Assembly (NCBI GenBank): GCA_963546395.1
Contig: CAUUMS010000003.1
Span: 93,062 to 157,061 of the forward strand
Direction of reading: 5' to 3'
DNA: 64,000 nt
DNA from: Bacteroides_D sp963546395
Lineage (GTDB): Bacteria; Bacteroidota; Bacteroidia; Bacteroidales; CAJPTX01
Position numbers and translations under genes: made by a program. Positions 34,375-41,846 of the stretch are shown here, piece after piece; the stretch's first letter is position 1; every line of letters starts with the position of its first letter. The notes under the pieces are model-generated. The model saw only the letters and a program-made list of their open reading frames with translations, did no database searches and had not been told where the DNA came from.

Positions 34375-36576
34375 GTGGAGTTCCTCAAGCAGCGTGATGC
34401 GATGGATTGTGGCCCGTCGTGCCTGGCAATGATCGCTGGGCACTATGGGCTGCGTCCTGATCGTGATCATCTGCGTCGTATCTGTGCCCTCGGCAAAGAG
34501 GGCGTATCACTCCTTGGGATCAGCAAGGCGGCTGAGGCCATCGGATTTCGTACTGTGGGCGGGCGTATGGGGGTAGAGACGCTCACTACGGAGATCCCCC
34601 TCCCTTGTATTGTACACTGGAATCAGAATCACTTCGTTGTCGTCTACAAGGTAAAGCGCATACGCCCTGGCTTGCGCATGATACATGTGGCCGATCCTGC
34701 GAAGGGCCTGCTGACCTACACGGAGCAGGAGTTCTGTGAGCATTGGGTTAGCACGCAGGATCACGGCGAAGGGAAGGGGATAGCCCTTCTCCTTGAACCC
34801 TCCGAGGGCTTTTACAGCGGGCAGGATGCTGGTGCAATTGCCAAGAGGGGCTCCCGCCTCGTCTTCCTCTGGCGATATCTCCGGAGGTACAAGCGATTCT
34901 TCTCGCAGCTCATCCTGGGCCTACTGCTGGGGTCGCTCCTTCAGCTCGTGTTCCCATTCCTCACGCAGGCCATTGTGGATACAGGCGTGGGAGGGCGCGA
35001 TCTTAGCTTTGTGTGGCTCGTGCTTTTGGCACAGCTGATGCTTCTTTTCAGTCGCACCGCCATCACATTTATCCGCTCCAAGATCCTCCTGCACATCTCC
35101 ACGCGCATTAACATTTCGCTCGTCTCGGATTTCTTCATCAAGCTCATGAAGCTCCCCATGAAGTTCTTCGATACCAAGCTCATGGGCGATCTCTTGCAGC
35201 GCATTGAGGATCACCATCGGGTGGAGCAGTTCCTCACCTCTAGTAGCCTTAGCCTGCTTTTCTCCTTTTTCACATTCGTAGTCTTTGGGGTAGTGCTAGC
35301 GAGCTACAACCTGGGCATCTTCATCGTCTTCCTCCTGGGCACGCTCCTGTATGCTGGCTGGATAGTCCTATTCCTGCGCAAGCGTAGGCTACTCGATTAT
35401 AAGTACTTCGATCAGGCTGGGCGTAACCGTAATGTCACCTACCAGCTCGTTAATGGAATGCAGGAGATCAAGCTCCAGGGGTGCGAGCAGCGTAAACGTT
35501 GGGAGTGGGAGGATGTGCAGGCCGACCTGTTCAAGGTGAATCTCCAGTCGCTCAACCTTAGCCAGGTGCAGCAGGCTGGGAGCGTTGCCATCAACGAGGT
35601 AAAGAATATCCTCACCACCGTGCTTGCCGCCGCGGCGGTCATCCAGGGGCACATGACCCTCGGGATGATGCTTGCCGTGCAGTACATCATCGGGCAGCTC
35701 AATAGCCCTGTGGAGCAGCTCATCCAGTTCATCTACTCCTGGCAGGATGTGAGCATCAGCCTCGACCGTATGAGCGAGATCCACACCGAGGCCAATGAGG
35801 AGAACAGCGAGCGCATGCGGAGTGGCTACACTGCTGAACCCTCGCTCACAGTGGAGGGCCTCTCGTTCAAATACGACCCCTATAGCTCCCGGGACATCCT
35901 TGCCGACATCCATCTCACCATCCCTCATGGCCAGGTGACGGCCATCGTTGGGGCTAGTGGCAGCGGAAAAACAACGCTCATCAAGCTTTTGCTCGGATTC
36001 TACGAGCCGCTGGCTGGTTGCATTCGGGTCGGTGATACGCCCCTCAGTGAGTATAACCTTGCGTGGTGGCGTGGCCAGTGCGGGGCCGTGATGCAGGATG
36101 GCTACCTCTTCTCCGACACTATAGCGCGCAATATCGCCATCTCTGATGATGAGCCAGACATCGAGCGCATACGTAACGCAGCGCGCATTGCAAATATCGC
36201 TGACTACATCGAGGCCCTGCCGTTGGGGTACAACACGATGATAGGGCAGGATGGGCAGGGCATCAGCCAGGGGCAACGTCAGCGCATCCTCATCGCCCGT
36301 GTTGTCTACAAGAACCCCACGTTTGTCTTTCTCGATGAGGCGACCAATGCTCTCGATGCCCGCAACGAGCGTAGCATCACCGAGCGACTGGCGGAGTTCT
36401 ACCGTGGGAAGACGGTAGTGGTGGTTGCGCATCGTCTATCCACCGTTCGTAATGCCGATCAGATCGTGGTCTTAGATGCAGGTAAGATCGTTGAGGTCGG
36501 CACGCATGAAGAGTTGACAGCAAGCGAGGGACAGTACTTCCATCTGGTCAAGAATCAGCTGGAGCTCGGGAGTTGA
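34375..36576 (+). CDS. peptidase-containing ABC exporter (C39 peptidase, membrane and ATPase domains)
   Basis: A 733-residue PCAT-type exporter that cleaves Gly-Gly leaders and pumps out the core peptide. The N-terminal C39 papain-like domain has Cys12 in DCGPSCLAMIA, His86 in NQNHFVVVY and Asp107 in VADPAKG. Six membrane helices follow (about 165-440). The ATPase has VGASGSGKTT (Walker A), ISQGQRQRI (a variant of LSGGQ), TFVFLDEAT (Walker B) and a switch His in VVAHRLST. The start is GTG 34375. The protease triad and Walker motifs are all present, so it should be active. The expected substrate is the precursor at 28068. Confidence 0.95.
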   Translation: MEFLKQRDAMDCGPSCLAMIAGHYGLRPDRDHLRRICALGKEGVSLLGISKAAEAIGFRTVGGRMGVETLTTEIPLPCIVHWNQNHFVVVYKVKRIRPGLRMIHVADPAKGLLTYTEQEFCEHWVSTQDHGEGKGIALLLEPSEGFYSGQDAGAIAKRGSRLVFLWRYLRRYKRFFSQLILGLLLGSLLQLVFPFLTQAIVDTGVGGRDLSFVWLVLLAQLMLLFSRTAITFIRSKILLHISTRINISLVSDFFIKLMKLPMKFFDTKLMGDLLQRIEDHHRVEQFLTSSSLSLLFSFFTFVVFGVVLASYNLGIFIVFLLGTLLYAGWIVLFLRKRRLLDYKYFDQAGRNRNVTYQLVNGMQEIKLQGCEQRKRWEWEDVQADLFKVNLQSLNLSQVQQAGSVAINEVKNILTTVLAAAAVIQGHMTLGMMLAVQYIIGQLNSPVEQLIQFIYSWQDVSISLDRMSEIHTEANEENSERMRSGYTAEPSLTVEGLSFKYDPYSSRDILADIHLTIPHGQVTAIVGASGSGKTTLIKLLLGFYEPLAGCIRVGDTPLSEYNLAWWRGQCGAVMQDGYLFSDTIARNIAISDDEPDIERIRNAARIANIADYIEALPLGYNTMIGQDGQGISQGQRQRILIARVVYKNPTFVFLDEATNALDARNERSITERLAEFYRGKTVVVVAHRLSTVRNADQIVVLDAGKIVEVGTHEELTASEGQYFHLVKNQLELGS

Positions 36577-36577
36577 C

Positions 36578-37063
36578 ATGGAAAAGCAGCAGGGGCAAGA
36601 CCAGAGCTTCGAGCTCCGTAGTGAGAAAGTCCGAAGCGTTGTGGGGCAGATGCCCCCATCCATTCTCCGGTACGGCATAGCCGTTATTGGGGTCGCCTTG
36701 CTTTGCCTATTGATAGTGGCCTATTTCCTGCCCTATAAGCAGGTCTACCGAGGAACCCTTACGGTGTATGGCACTCAATCCGAGGGGGCATTCGACAGTG
36801 TGGATATCGCCGTTTTGCTCAAGTTCGAGAATCGGCCCTCAGGGCCCGTGAGTGGTCAGCAGCTTTACCTACAGTCTTCCGTGGGGTGCTTTGCTGGGCA
36901 GCTCCTTCAGCTCTCCGCCGAGCGTGATACCATCGAGAGGCAAGCTGCCCTCTGCCGATTCAGGGCAACCGAGATCAGAGCGATAGAAAATCAGACGGTC
37001 GACTTCCAGCTCGTGCACTCATCGGGCAATCTCTTGCAGAAGATGCTTGGTAGGGGCATGTGA
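36578..37063 (+). CDS. short HlyD-like membrane-anchored protein of the peptide cluster
   Basis: A 161-residue protein starting one base after the exporter stop. A charged N-terminus (FELRSEKVRSVVGQMPPSILRYG) is followed by one membrane helix at about 33-51, then YKQVYRGTLTVYG, as at the beginning of membrane-fusion (HlyD) proteins. The coiled-coil and lipoyl parts of a normal ~400-residue HlyD protein are absent, yet the end (GNLLQKMLGRGM) also resembles HlyD C-termini. It may be an internally shortened adaptor or an independent accessory protein. It is the last gene of the run; a terminator follows. Confidence 0.65.
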   Translation: MEKQQGQDQSFELRSEKVRSVVGQMPPSILRYGIAVIGVALLCLLIVAYFLPYKQVYRGTLTVYGTQSEGAFDSVDIAVLLKFENRPSGPVSGQQLYLQSSVGCFAGQLLQLSAERDTIERQAALCRFRATEIRAIENQTVDFQLVHSSGNLLQKMLGRGM

Positions 37064-37383
37064 TTTGCCCACTAACGAAGCCCGTATTCCTGTCATTTCC
37101 CAGCGTTATCGAGAGGTGTTGTAGCCTCGTGTAAGATTACCATCGTGGCTCTTTCTACTTGGTCGTATAGGCCGAGGCATTGCGCCCAACAGTAGCCTAG
37201 GCGTGTGTAGGCTTCAGCCTTCTAGGGCTCTTGTTGCCACCGAGATCTCACGCCTCACGAGCGCATCTCTCAGGGTCGATTACCATCATGTGCCAGCTCC
37301 AGCAGCGGTCTATATAGAGTTTGGGCTGGGCTCGTTTTACACGAGCCCAGCCCAAACTGCATGGTCAGGGCTACCCCCCCTCG
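37064..37383. other. intergenic region after the peptide cluster
   Basis: About 320 bases between convergent genes, with no supported gene. Its only clear element is the hairpin at 37318-37358. Confidence 0.5.
37318..37358. terminator. perfect 18-bp hairpin, bidirectional terminator
   Basis: Arms 37318-37335 and 37341-37358 (AGTTTGGGCTGGGCTCGT and its exact complement) enclose a 5-base loop between the end of the peptide cluster (+) and creD (-). It mirrors the hairpin at 8841-8881 in form and position. Confidence 0.7.
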
Positions 37384-38688
37384 TTACCACTCGAGTCGCT
37401 GCGATAGGTACATCACCACCGACAGCACCAGGAACAGGAACAGGCTACCCACTAGCAGCGGGAAGTTCGCCATCTGGAGTATGATGTACAGGAACGTGTA
37501 CAGTATCACCAGTATCCCTGCGCATATCAGCACCGGCTTCAATCGCTTGATAAAGCCGTGCATGTACAGCGAAATCATCACCGTGATCGCCCCGGCCGCT
37601 ATCAGGTAGGACAGCCCGAAGTTCATGTACTCCGAGATAGACAGCAGTAGGGTGTAGAACAGCAGAATGGCCAGCCCCGTCAGCACGTAGCCTATCATGG
37701 GGATCGGCTTCTTCAGCAGGCTATCCGTGAAGAAGAATGTCAGGAACGTGAAGACGATCATCAGCACGGCGAACTTCACGGCACGCTCCACCTTGTCGTA
37801 ATGGTCGATGCCCATGAGCAGCTTCACACCGAACTCCTCGCTGGAGGAGAATACATTATCACTCTCGTAGTCGTAGTAGCTGTGATTGGCTCTCACAGCC
37901 CACGACAGGCTTTGTGACGTGTTGGCACTCAGCACCGTCCAGTGCGCTGTGGTCAGGCTATCTGTCAGCGTCCGCTCATCGGGCAGGAATTTGCCAGTAA
38001 ACGAGGGCTTATCCCATAGCAGAGACAGATCGACATTCGTAATCGCCGCGCTGGGATGGAAGTTGAGCTCCTGGCTCCCATTCACTGCGTATTCGTAGCT
38101 GAATTCGTAACGTCCGTCCTTTCTTACCCGTAGGGGCGATGACAGCGTCGACCAGTTTGGGGCCATCCCATCCACCCTATTACCCGACTCCAGCAGCAAT
38201 GTTGTATCACGCAGCTGAACCTTTGGGATAGCCTTCAGGCCCACCACATCCTTCACGGGCTGCACCAGTTTCATCTCATCCCACTCGATCCACTCATTTG
38301 CAGGGAAGAGCGTCTTATCTATCCCCGTGAAAACGCCACGCACCTCGATCTTGGTGCGGTAGAGCATCACGGAGAATATACCCCGTGTGCGCTCTTCGGG
38401 AATGGCTCGCACGGCAATGGTGACGCTATCGGGCTGAAAGAAGGCTATGTACTCCTCAAAACCGCTAGACTCCTTATCCTTCACATAGTAAGGCACAGAA
38501 ATCAGGGGCCCGCATAACGTCTGCTCTTCCCCCCATGGCTCCGCAATCTCCCGTGCGGCCCGTGCGGCCGTCGAGCTTCGGTCGTCGACAAGTAATGAGA
38601 TTAGCACCTGTGGTATCAGCAGCAGCACTGTCATCACGAGCAGTAGCAGCAGCCGGAGACCCATCGAAAACTCCTTGCGTTGTTCCAT
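37384..38688 (-). CDS. creD: inner-membrane protein CreD
   Basis: A 434-residue CreD-family protein: an N-terminal membrane helix (LLLLLVMTVLLLIPQVLIS), a large periplasmic domain with VPYYVKDKESSGF, and five C-terminal membrane helices ending LSVVMYLSQRLEW. CreD is linked to cell-envelope integrity and, in some bacteria, to beta-lactam or colicin tolerance; the biochemical role is unclear. No CreB/CreC genes are adjacent. It is the last gene of a minus-strand run from proS, 41 bases after the SiaB-like gene. Confidence 0.88.
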   Translation of the reverse strand: MEQRKEFSMGLRLLLLLVMTVLLLIPQVLISLLVDDRSSTAARAAREIAEPWGEEQTLCGPLISVPYYVKDKESSGFEEYIAFFQPDSVTIAVRAIPEERTRGIFSVMLYRTKIEVRGVFTGIDKTLFPANEWIEWDEMKLVQPVKDVVGLKAIPKVQLRDTTLLLESGNRVDGMAPNWSTLSSPLRVRKDGRYEFSYEYAVNGSQELNFHPSAAITNVDLSLLWDKPSFTGKFLPDERTLTDSLTTAHWTVLSANTSQSLSWAVRANHSYYDYESDNVFSSSEEFGVKLLMGIDHYDKVERAVKFAVLMIVFTFLTFFFTDSLLKKPIPMIGYVLTGLAILLFYTLLLSISEYMNFGLSYLIAAGAITVMISLYMHGFIKRLKPVLICAGILVILYTFLYIILQMANFPLLVGSLFLFLVLSVVMYLSQRLEW

Positions 38689-38729
38689 TTCTCTACGTGT
38701 TAGTACAGAGGCACCCGAATCGCACTCAA

Positions 38730-39302
38730 CTACGGCTTGTAAAACTTCTTGGCGTTAATCTCCACCTTGAGGATGAAGAACAGGTAGTCGCCATCGAGCT
38801 GCAGAAACTGGTATTCGAGCTCCTCGCCCGTCTTGCGTGCAATGTCGATGAGCCCGAGTCCTGCCCCGCCTCGCTCCGAGATACGACCATTACGAATCTG
38901 ATCCTTGTACATCTGGTTCAGCTCCTCCGGCGTGGCATTGTTCACCGACAGCAAGGCCCGCTCCAGATTCTCACGGTGCGCGCTCGCCACCTTATTCGAG
39001 GTGATGATACAGTACGTGTCATCCATCTTCCCGATGATGAAGAGCCCGTTTCCAATGCCGTCCTCTTTGAACTCGTCCGAGTGCTTGTTCATGTTCTGCA
39101 ACGTTTCCACCATCACGTGGTAGACCCGCCGCTGAACCGAACGCTCCTCGTTGTTACGCTCCATGTCCGACTCGGCCATCGACGTGAACATCTTCGTGAT
39201 CTCATGGCTGAACTCGCCGAGGTAGACTAGCGAGAAGCCATTGCGGATCATCTCATCGTAGATGATAGAGACCGACTTGGTAAAATTGAACGTCAAACTC
39301 AT
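38730..39302 (-). CDS. SiaB-like protein kinase (DUF6272)
   Basis: A 190-residue protein from ATG 39302 (MSLTFNFTKSVSIIYDEMI); an upstream in-frame start at 39341 is less likely. It has a histidine-kinase-like ATPase fold with an N-box-like stretch (RRVYHVMVETLQNMNKHS) and a G-box (SERGGAGLGLIDIARK). This is the SiaB family, which in Pseudomonas phosphorylates SiaC. No SiaC-like partner (DUF1987) is adjacent here. It sits between the M49-like peptidase and creD. Confidence 0.82.
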   Translation of the reverse strand: MSLTFNFTKSVSIIYDEMIRNGFSLVYLGEFSHEITKMFTSMAESDMERNNEERSVQRRVYHVMVETLQNMNKHSDEFKEDGIGNGLFIIGKMDDTYCIITSNKVASAHRENLERALLSVNNATPEELNQMYKDQIRNGRISERGGAGLGLIDIARKTGEELEYQFLQLDGDYLFFILKVEINAKKFYKP

Positions 39303-39373
39303 CGCTCCTGATGTGTTATCTGGCCTCGGTGGATGGCGCACCCTGCGTGGCGGTCACCCATTCATTTTGGCAG

Positions 39374-41029
39374 CTAGCGTGCTGGCTCTAGCCCGAGCTG
39401 CTCGGGCCCTTGCGTGAATCGGATGTCTATCGGGATATTAGCCGCAGCTATCCGATCCAAATCGCTCTGTAGGACTGGATCTACCACCCCTTGCTCTGCC
39501 AGCATCGTCTTAGCCTTCTGGTAGTCGCCATCGCCCTGAATCATCAGTATGGCAGCCGCCAGTTGTGCCACACCCTCGTGCATCTTCTCCGCATCCACGC
39601 GGTAGAGCCCCGTCTTCTCATCCCGGCTGATGGCCCCGCAATCCTGGAAGTAATGGAAACGCACCATGTTCGCCTTCCCGTGCGCTGAGGCTGCGCCAAA
39701 GCGCACTGAGCGGAAGATGCCCGCCAGGAAGGTCACGTAGTTATCCATTATGTCATGCTCTGTGAGCTCACCCTGGGCCACTAGCTGCTCAATCATGAAG
39801 ATACCCAGGATGTCGGCCTTTCCCTCCTCTAGGGCGGAGTACGTCTCAGCCAGAGCCTCACGGGCCGTGGCACGCCCATCGAGCGTGCGCTTTACGCCCA
39901 GGCCGTGCGCCACCTCGTGGAACATCGTGTTCTCAAAGAAGGCATTGAACTTCACGTGGCTCTGCTGCTCAGGCACTATCAGTAGCTTAGCGATCGGCTC
40001 CATGATGTGCTCAAACTTATACTGCATCGCATTGCGCAGTTGCAGCTTGCGCGAGCCCTTCTTCAGCTGCACCTCTGGGTCGTTGGGCAGGTTGATAGCA
40101 ATGGTCTTGCTCCCCGCGTTGCAATCGCCGGCGTAGTACACCACGTCATACACCCCGAGGTCGGAATCGCTCCCTGGCTCCTCCCGCTTGTAGGCCTCTT
40201 CCACCGGCAGCGAGCGTTGCAGGGCCGGCAGCAGCGTCATGTAACGCGCCAACCGCTGGCTCCACTCCATATCCTTTATGAGGACGAAAGCCTCATGCGC
40301 CGCCTTCGTGCCGTAGAGGTGATCCTCGTAGTTCTCGATAGGGCCCACCACCAGGTCGATCCGATTGCTCTTCATATCCATCCAGGCGAAATCGCTCGGC
40401 TGGTAGTTATCCGTGCGCAGTGCCTCAGCCCGCAGGGTGAGGTAGTTCTTTAGTCCCGCATCCTCAGCTAGCGCGGCGGCCTGCTCAAGCAGCGCGGCAG
40501 CCTCATCTATCTTCGCCTTGAATGCCTCATGGTAGGGTACCACCGTCAGCTTGCCCGTGGCATTCCGACGCAGCAGCGTGTACATGCTCGTCTTGGCCGG
40601 ATCCTCACAGGCATCGAACTCGGCTTTAGTCATGTCCACGGGGTAGAAATTAGCTCCCGCGGGCTTCTCCCCATACCCCTCCACGAAGGGGGCGTTACCA
40701 TTCAGCCGCTCCCAGGGGCCGTAGTTTATCTGTGCGAACTGCCGGTGCGCATCGCTCGGCAGTGAGTCCAGGAACGGGGCCTTGTCCCCATACGCCTCCA
40801 TCCAGAAGATGTCATCCATCAGCGTCGCCACCCGGTACAGCAGCGGAAGCATGGCGCGCTCCGATTCCGTCAGGTGGCTAATGTCCGCCGTCAGGCGTGC
40901 CACTGCGAATTGCTCCACCTTGTGGGCCACCTCGGCCTCTGCGTTGGGAACCTCCACGGTGGCCCCACCACCGCAACCACCCAGCAGCACCACCGCGGGT
41001 AGCACAAAAAGGAATAGACGTGAACTCAT
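39374..41029 (-). CDS. M49 (dipeptidyl-peptidase III)-like metallopeptidase lipoprotein
   Basis: A 551-residue protein. The lipobox LLGGC (Cys19) predicts a lipoprotein. The zinc site reads H371-EVA-H375, then EEGKAD at about 401-406 for the third ligand. Classical M49 enzymes have HExxxH with one extra residue; this one has the five-residue HExxH, as in the Bacteroidota 'dipeptidyl-peptidase 3 family' branch. The overall layout (FENTMFHEVAHGLG, then LEEGKADILG) fits that family. It probably trims oligopeptides in the periplasm or at the surface; specificity is unknown. It is in the proS-creD run. Confidence 0.82.
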   Translation of the reverse strand: MSSRLFLFVLPAVVLLGGCGGGATVEVPNAEAEVAHKVEQFAVARLTADISHLTESERAMLPLLYRVATLMDDIFWMEAYGDKAPFLDSLPSDAHRQFAQINYGPWERLNGNAPFVEGYGEKPAGANFYPVDMTKAEFDACEDPAKTSMYTLLRRNATGKLTVVPYHEAFKAKIDEAAALLEQAAALAEDAGLKNYLTLRAEALRTDNYQPSDFAWMDMKSNRIDLVVGPIENYEDHLYGTKAAHEAFVLIKDMEWSQRLARYMTLLPALQRSLPVEEAYKREEPGSDSDLGVYDVVYYAGDCNAGSKTIAINLPNDPEVQLKKGSRKLQLRNAMQYKFEHIMEPIAKLLIVPEQQSHVKFNAFFENTMFHEVAHGLGVKRTLDGRATAREALAETYSALEEGKADILGIFMIEQLVAQGELTEHDIMDNYVTFLAGIFRSVRFGAASAHGKANMVRFHYFQDCGAISRDEKTGLYRVDAEKMHEGVAQLAAAILMIQGDGDYQKAKTMLAEQGVVDPVLQSDLDRIAAANIPIDIRFTQGPEQLGLEPAR

Positions 41030-41078
41030 GGCAAAATGGTTTTATACGTTCCCAACAGGCGATCCCGCAGGCGGTAAA

Positions 41079-41816
41079 CTACCCGCGCACGTCGTCATCA
41101 TTGAACATGAAGCCTAGCCGTTTACCGGTCTGTATACGGGCACTCTCCACCTTGGTGTTCACCTGCGACACGGTGACAATCTTCACCATGTCGTACGGCG
41201 GCACCAGCAGGTCGAAATCCAGCGTGTACTGCATCGCCGTCTGTATGATGTCGGTCAAGAGCTCCTTGCTGCACACCTGCTGGCCAAACTGGCTGCAAGC
41301 GTGCCCCAGCTGCCGTTTGCCCTCCACAAAGTAGTGCTTGTTCCGGTTGATGAAAAGGCGGCCCACCAGGTAGCCCAGATCGTCTACCCGGTTGAACTTA
41401 AACGAGTCCGACAGGAAATTGTACATGTTGATGACCCCGCAGTACGAGTTCATCGCATCCTGCTCCACGTAGTGCAATTTCCACACGCTGTGCCCCCGAT
41501 CGAATTCGAACACGTTGGTGTGCATGCTGAATAGCAGCACGTCGCCCGCCAGGCGCACCTCGGCCTCGAATTTACCTCGGTCGCGGTACTCCAGCCGCAC
41601 GCGACGATCTGTTTGCTGGAGATGCGGATTGATGTCGTTCACCAGCTCATGCAGAATCTCCTTCACGAGGTTGAACGTCTCGAAGGTGTTGTCATACACG
41701 GCCACCCGCATCGTGGCCTTCTCCCGGAGCGTGTCTACTATCTGCTGGCTCTTGGTATCCAGCACCTGGTTCGGGGCCATATTCCCGCCCTGCAAAGCAT
41801 CGCCTCGAGGATCCAT
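41079..41816 (-). CDS. conserved Bacteroidota protein of unknown function
   Basis: A 245-residue protein starting at ATG 41816 (MDPRGDALQGGNMAPN); a TTG 30 bases upstream abuts the proS stop and is less likely. I do not recognise a named domain. It is soluble, with no signal peptide and a mixed alpha/beta look (MRVAVYDNTFETFNLVKEIL, VRLEYRDRGKFEAEV, ending RLGFMFNDDDVRG). It lies 30 bases after proS and 49 bases before the M49-like gene, so it is co-transcribed with both. Confidence 0.7.
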   Translation of the reverse strand: MDPRGDALQGGNMAPNQVLDTKSQQIVDTLREKATMRVAVYDNTFETFNLVKEILHELVNDINPHLQQTDRRVRLEYRDRGKFEAEVRLAGDVLLFSMHTNVFEFDRGHSVWKLHYVEQDAMNSYCGVINMYNFLSDSFKFNRVDDLGYLVGRLFINRNKHYFVEGKRQLGHACSQFGQQVCSKELLTDIIQTAMQYTLDFDLLVPPYDMVKIVTVSQVNTKVESARIQTGKRLGFMFNDDDVRG

Positions 41817-41846
41817 AACGCTTCTATTGTTTTCGAAAGATAGCAA

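Larger units (their letters stand above)
29712..34430 (+). repeat. 2.36-kb tandem duplication spanning the two outer-membrane barrel genes
   Basis: The segment from the leader CATTAAAAGTTT (29719) through the barrel gene and the first ~50 bases of the exporter gene occurs twice, offset by 2360 bases (ATG 29734 and ATG 32094). The two 3' ends are almost identical, including the stop context CTATAGATCGCCTATAGCGTGG. Copy 1 ends in a truncated exporter start (32018-32070); copy 2 runs into the intact exporter. The copies have diverged in the coding body, so the event is not recent. Confidence 0.85.
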
